A DNA stretch of 64,000 bases from an uncultured Alphaproteobacteria bacterium (GTDB lineage Bacteria > Pseudomonadota > Alphaproteobacteria > Rhizobiales > Ancalomicrobiaceae): assembly GCA_937892955.1 (NCBI GenBank), contig CALBKH010000002.1, positions 39,323 to 103,322 on the forward strand, written 5' to 3'. Numbering within the stretch: position 1 is the stretch's first letter; every line of letters starts with the position of its first letter. The notes beneath the pieces are model-generated. The model saw nothing but the letters and a program-made list of their open reading frames with translations, made no database searches and was not told the origin of the DNA. This document shows positions 63,971-64,000 of the stretch, piece after piece. A program made the translations under genes and the position numbers.

Positions 63971-64000
63971 TCAGGCGTTGAGGATTCGAGCGAGATAGCC
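63971..64000 (-). CDS. Possible C-terminus of a gene continuing beyond the window
   Basis: On the minus strand the last bases read GYLARILNA followed by TGA at 63971-63973. Nine codons are too few to identify a family. The reading is offered only because codon use fits this genome and nothing else occupies the end. Confidence 0.2.
   Translation of the reverse strand, partial: GYLARILNA

Overview
The window is a chromosomal segment of a high-GC alphaproteobacterium, most likely of the order Hyphomicrobiales (Rhizobiales). The evidence is the very high GC, the run tesB - glnK-amtB - aminotransferase - ftsK - lolA - xthA typical of that order, an Aap-type general amino-acid importer, a CtrA-type box in front of the ftsK operon and a Fur/Mur-like box in front of feoA. 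No phage, CRISPR array, rRNA or tRNA gene was recognised.

Layout. 1-11,009: housekeeping genes (partial UbiH-family monooxygenase, tesB, glnK-amtB behind a good sigma-54 promoter, aminotransferase-ftsK, lolA, xthA, thpR). 11,016-19,858: aldehyde dehydrogenase and class II aldolase, the feoA-feoB-Cys-rich iron-uptake operon, typA, and a marR-bcr drug-efflux pair. 19,917-31,651: argG, ispG, a DUF1223 protein, a cNMP-binding protein with an orphan OmpR-type regulator, a GH3 beta-glucosidase, an M20 peptidase, a TerB protein, a glutamine amidotransferase and a LuxR-type regulator. 31,734-36,437: an RND efflux pump operon whose first gene, a macro-domain protein, carries a one-base frameshift. 36,438-43,791: a small membrane protein behind an FNR/FixK-like box, a sulfotransferase relic, an anaerobic glycerol-3-phosphate dehydrogenase operon (Fe-S subunit, glpA, glpB) and an osmoregulated-glucan glucosyltransferase.

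43,897-48,438 is the most unusual block. Four tightly coupled genes (zinc-less MDR dehydrogenase, aberrant PTPS/QueD-like protein, GT4 glycosyltransferase, methyltransferase) face a RibD-type reductase and a cytochrome b561. Together they look like a pathway for a glycosylated and/or methylated pterin-like compound. 48,623-52,727 holds an Aap-type importer split into two divergent units with a phosphatase gene between them and no ATPase of its own. 53,297-63,126 is a catabolic island: saccharopine-dehydrogenase-like protein, ABC ATPase and permease, DapA-family lyase, aldehyde dehydrogenase, a three-subunit FAD/2Fe-2S amino-acid or opine dehydrogenase, a divergent LysR regulator behind a near-perfect dyad, and a binding protein. 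The last 0.9 kb is largely gene-free and partly AT-rich.

The intergenic regions are notable: palindrome clusters (10.2-10.3 kb, 52.9-53.3 kb), an inverted REP pair (27.5-27.7 kb), and a minus-strand region near 30.6 kb that could encode a small RNA presenting several C6-C7 loops.
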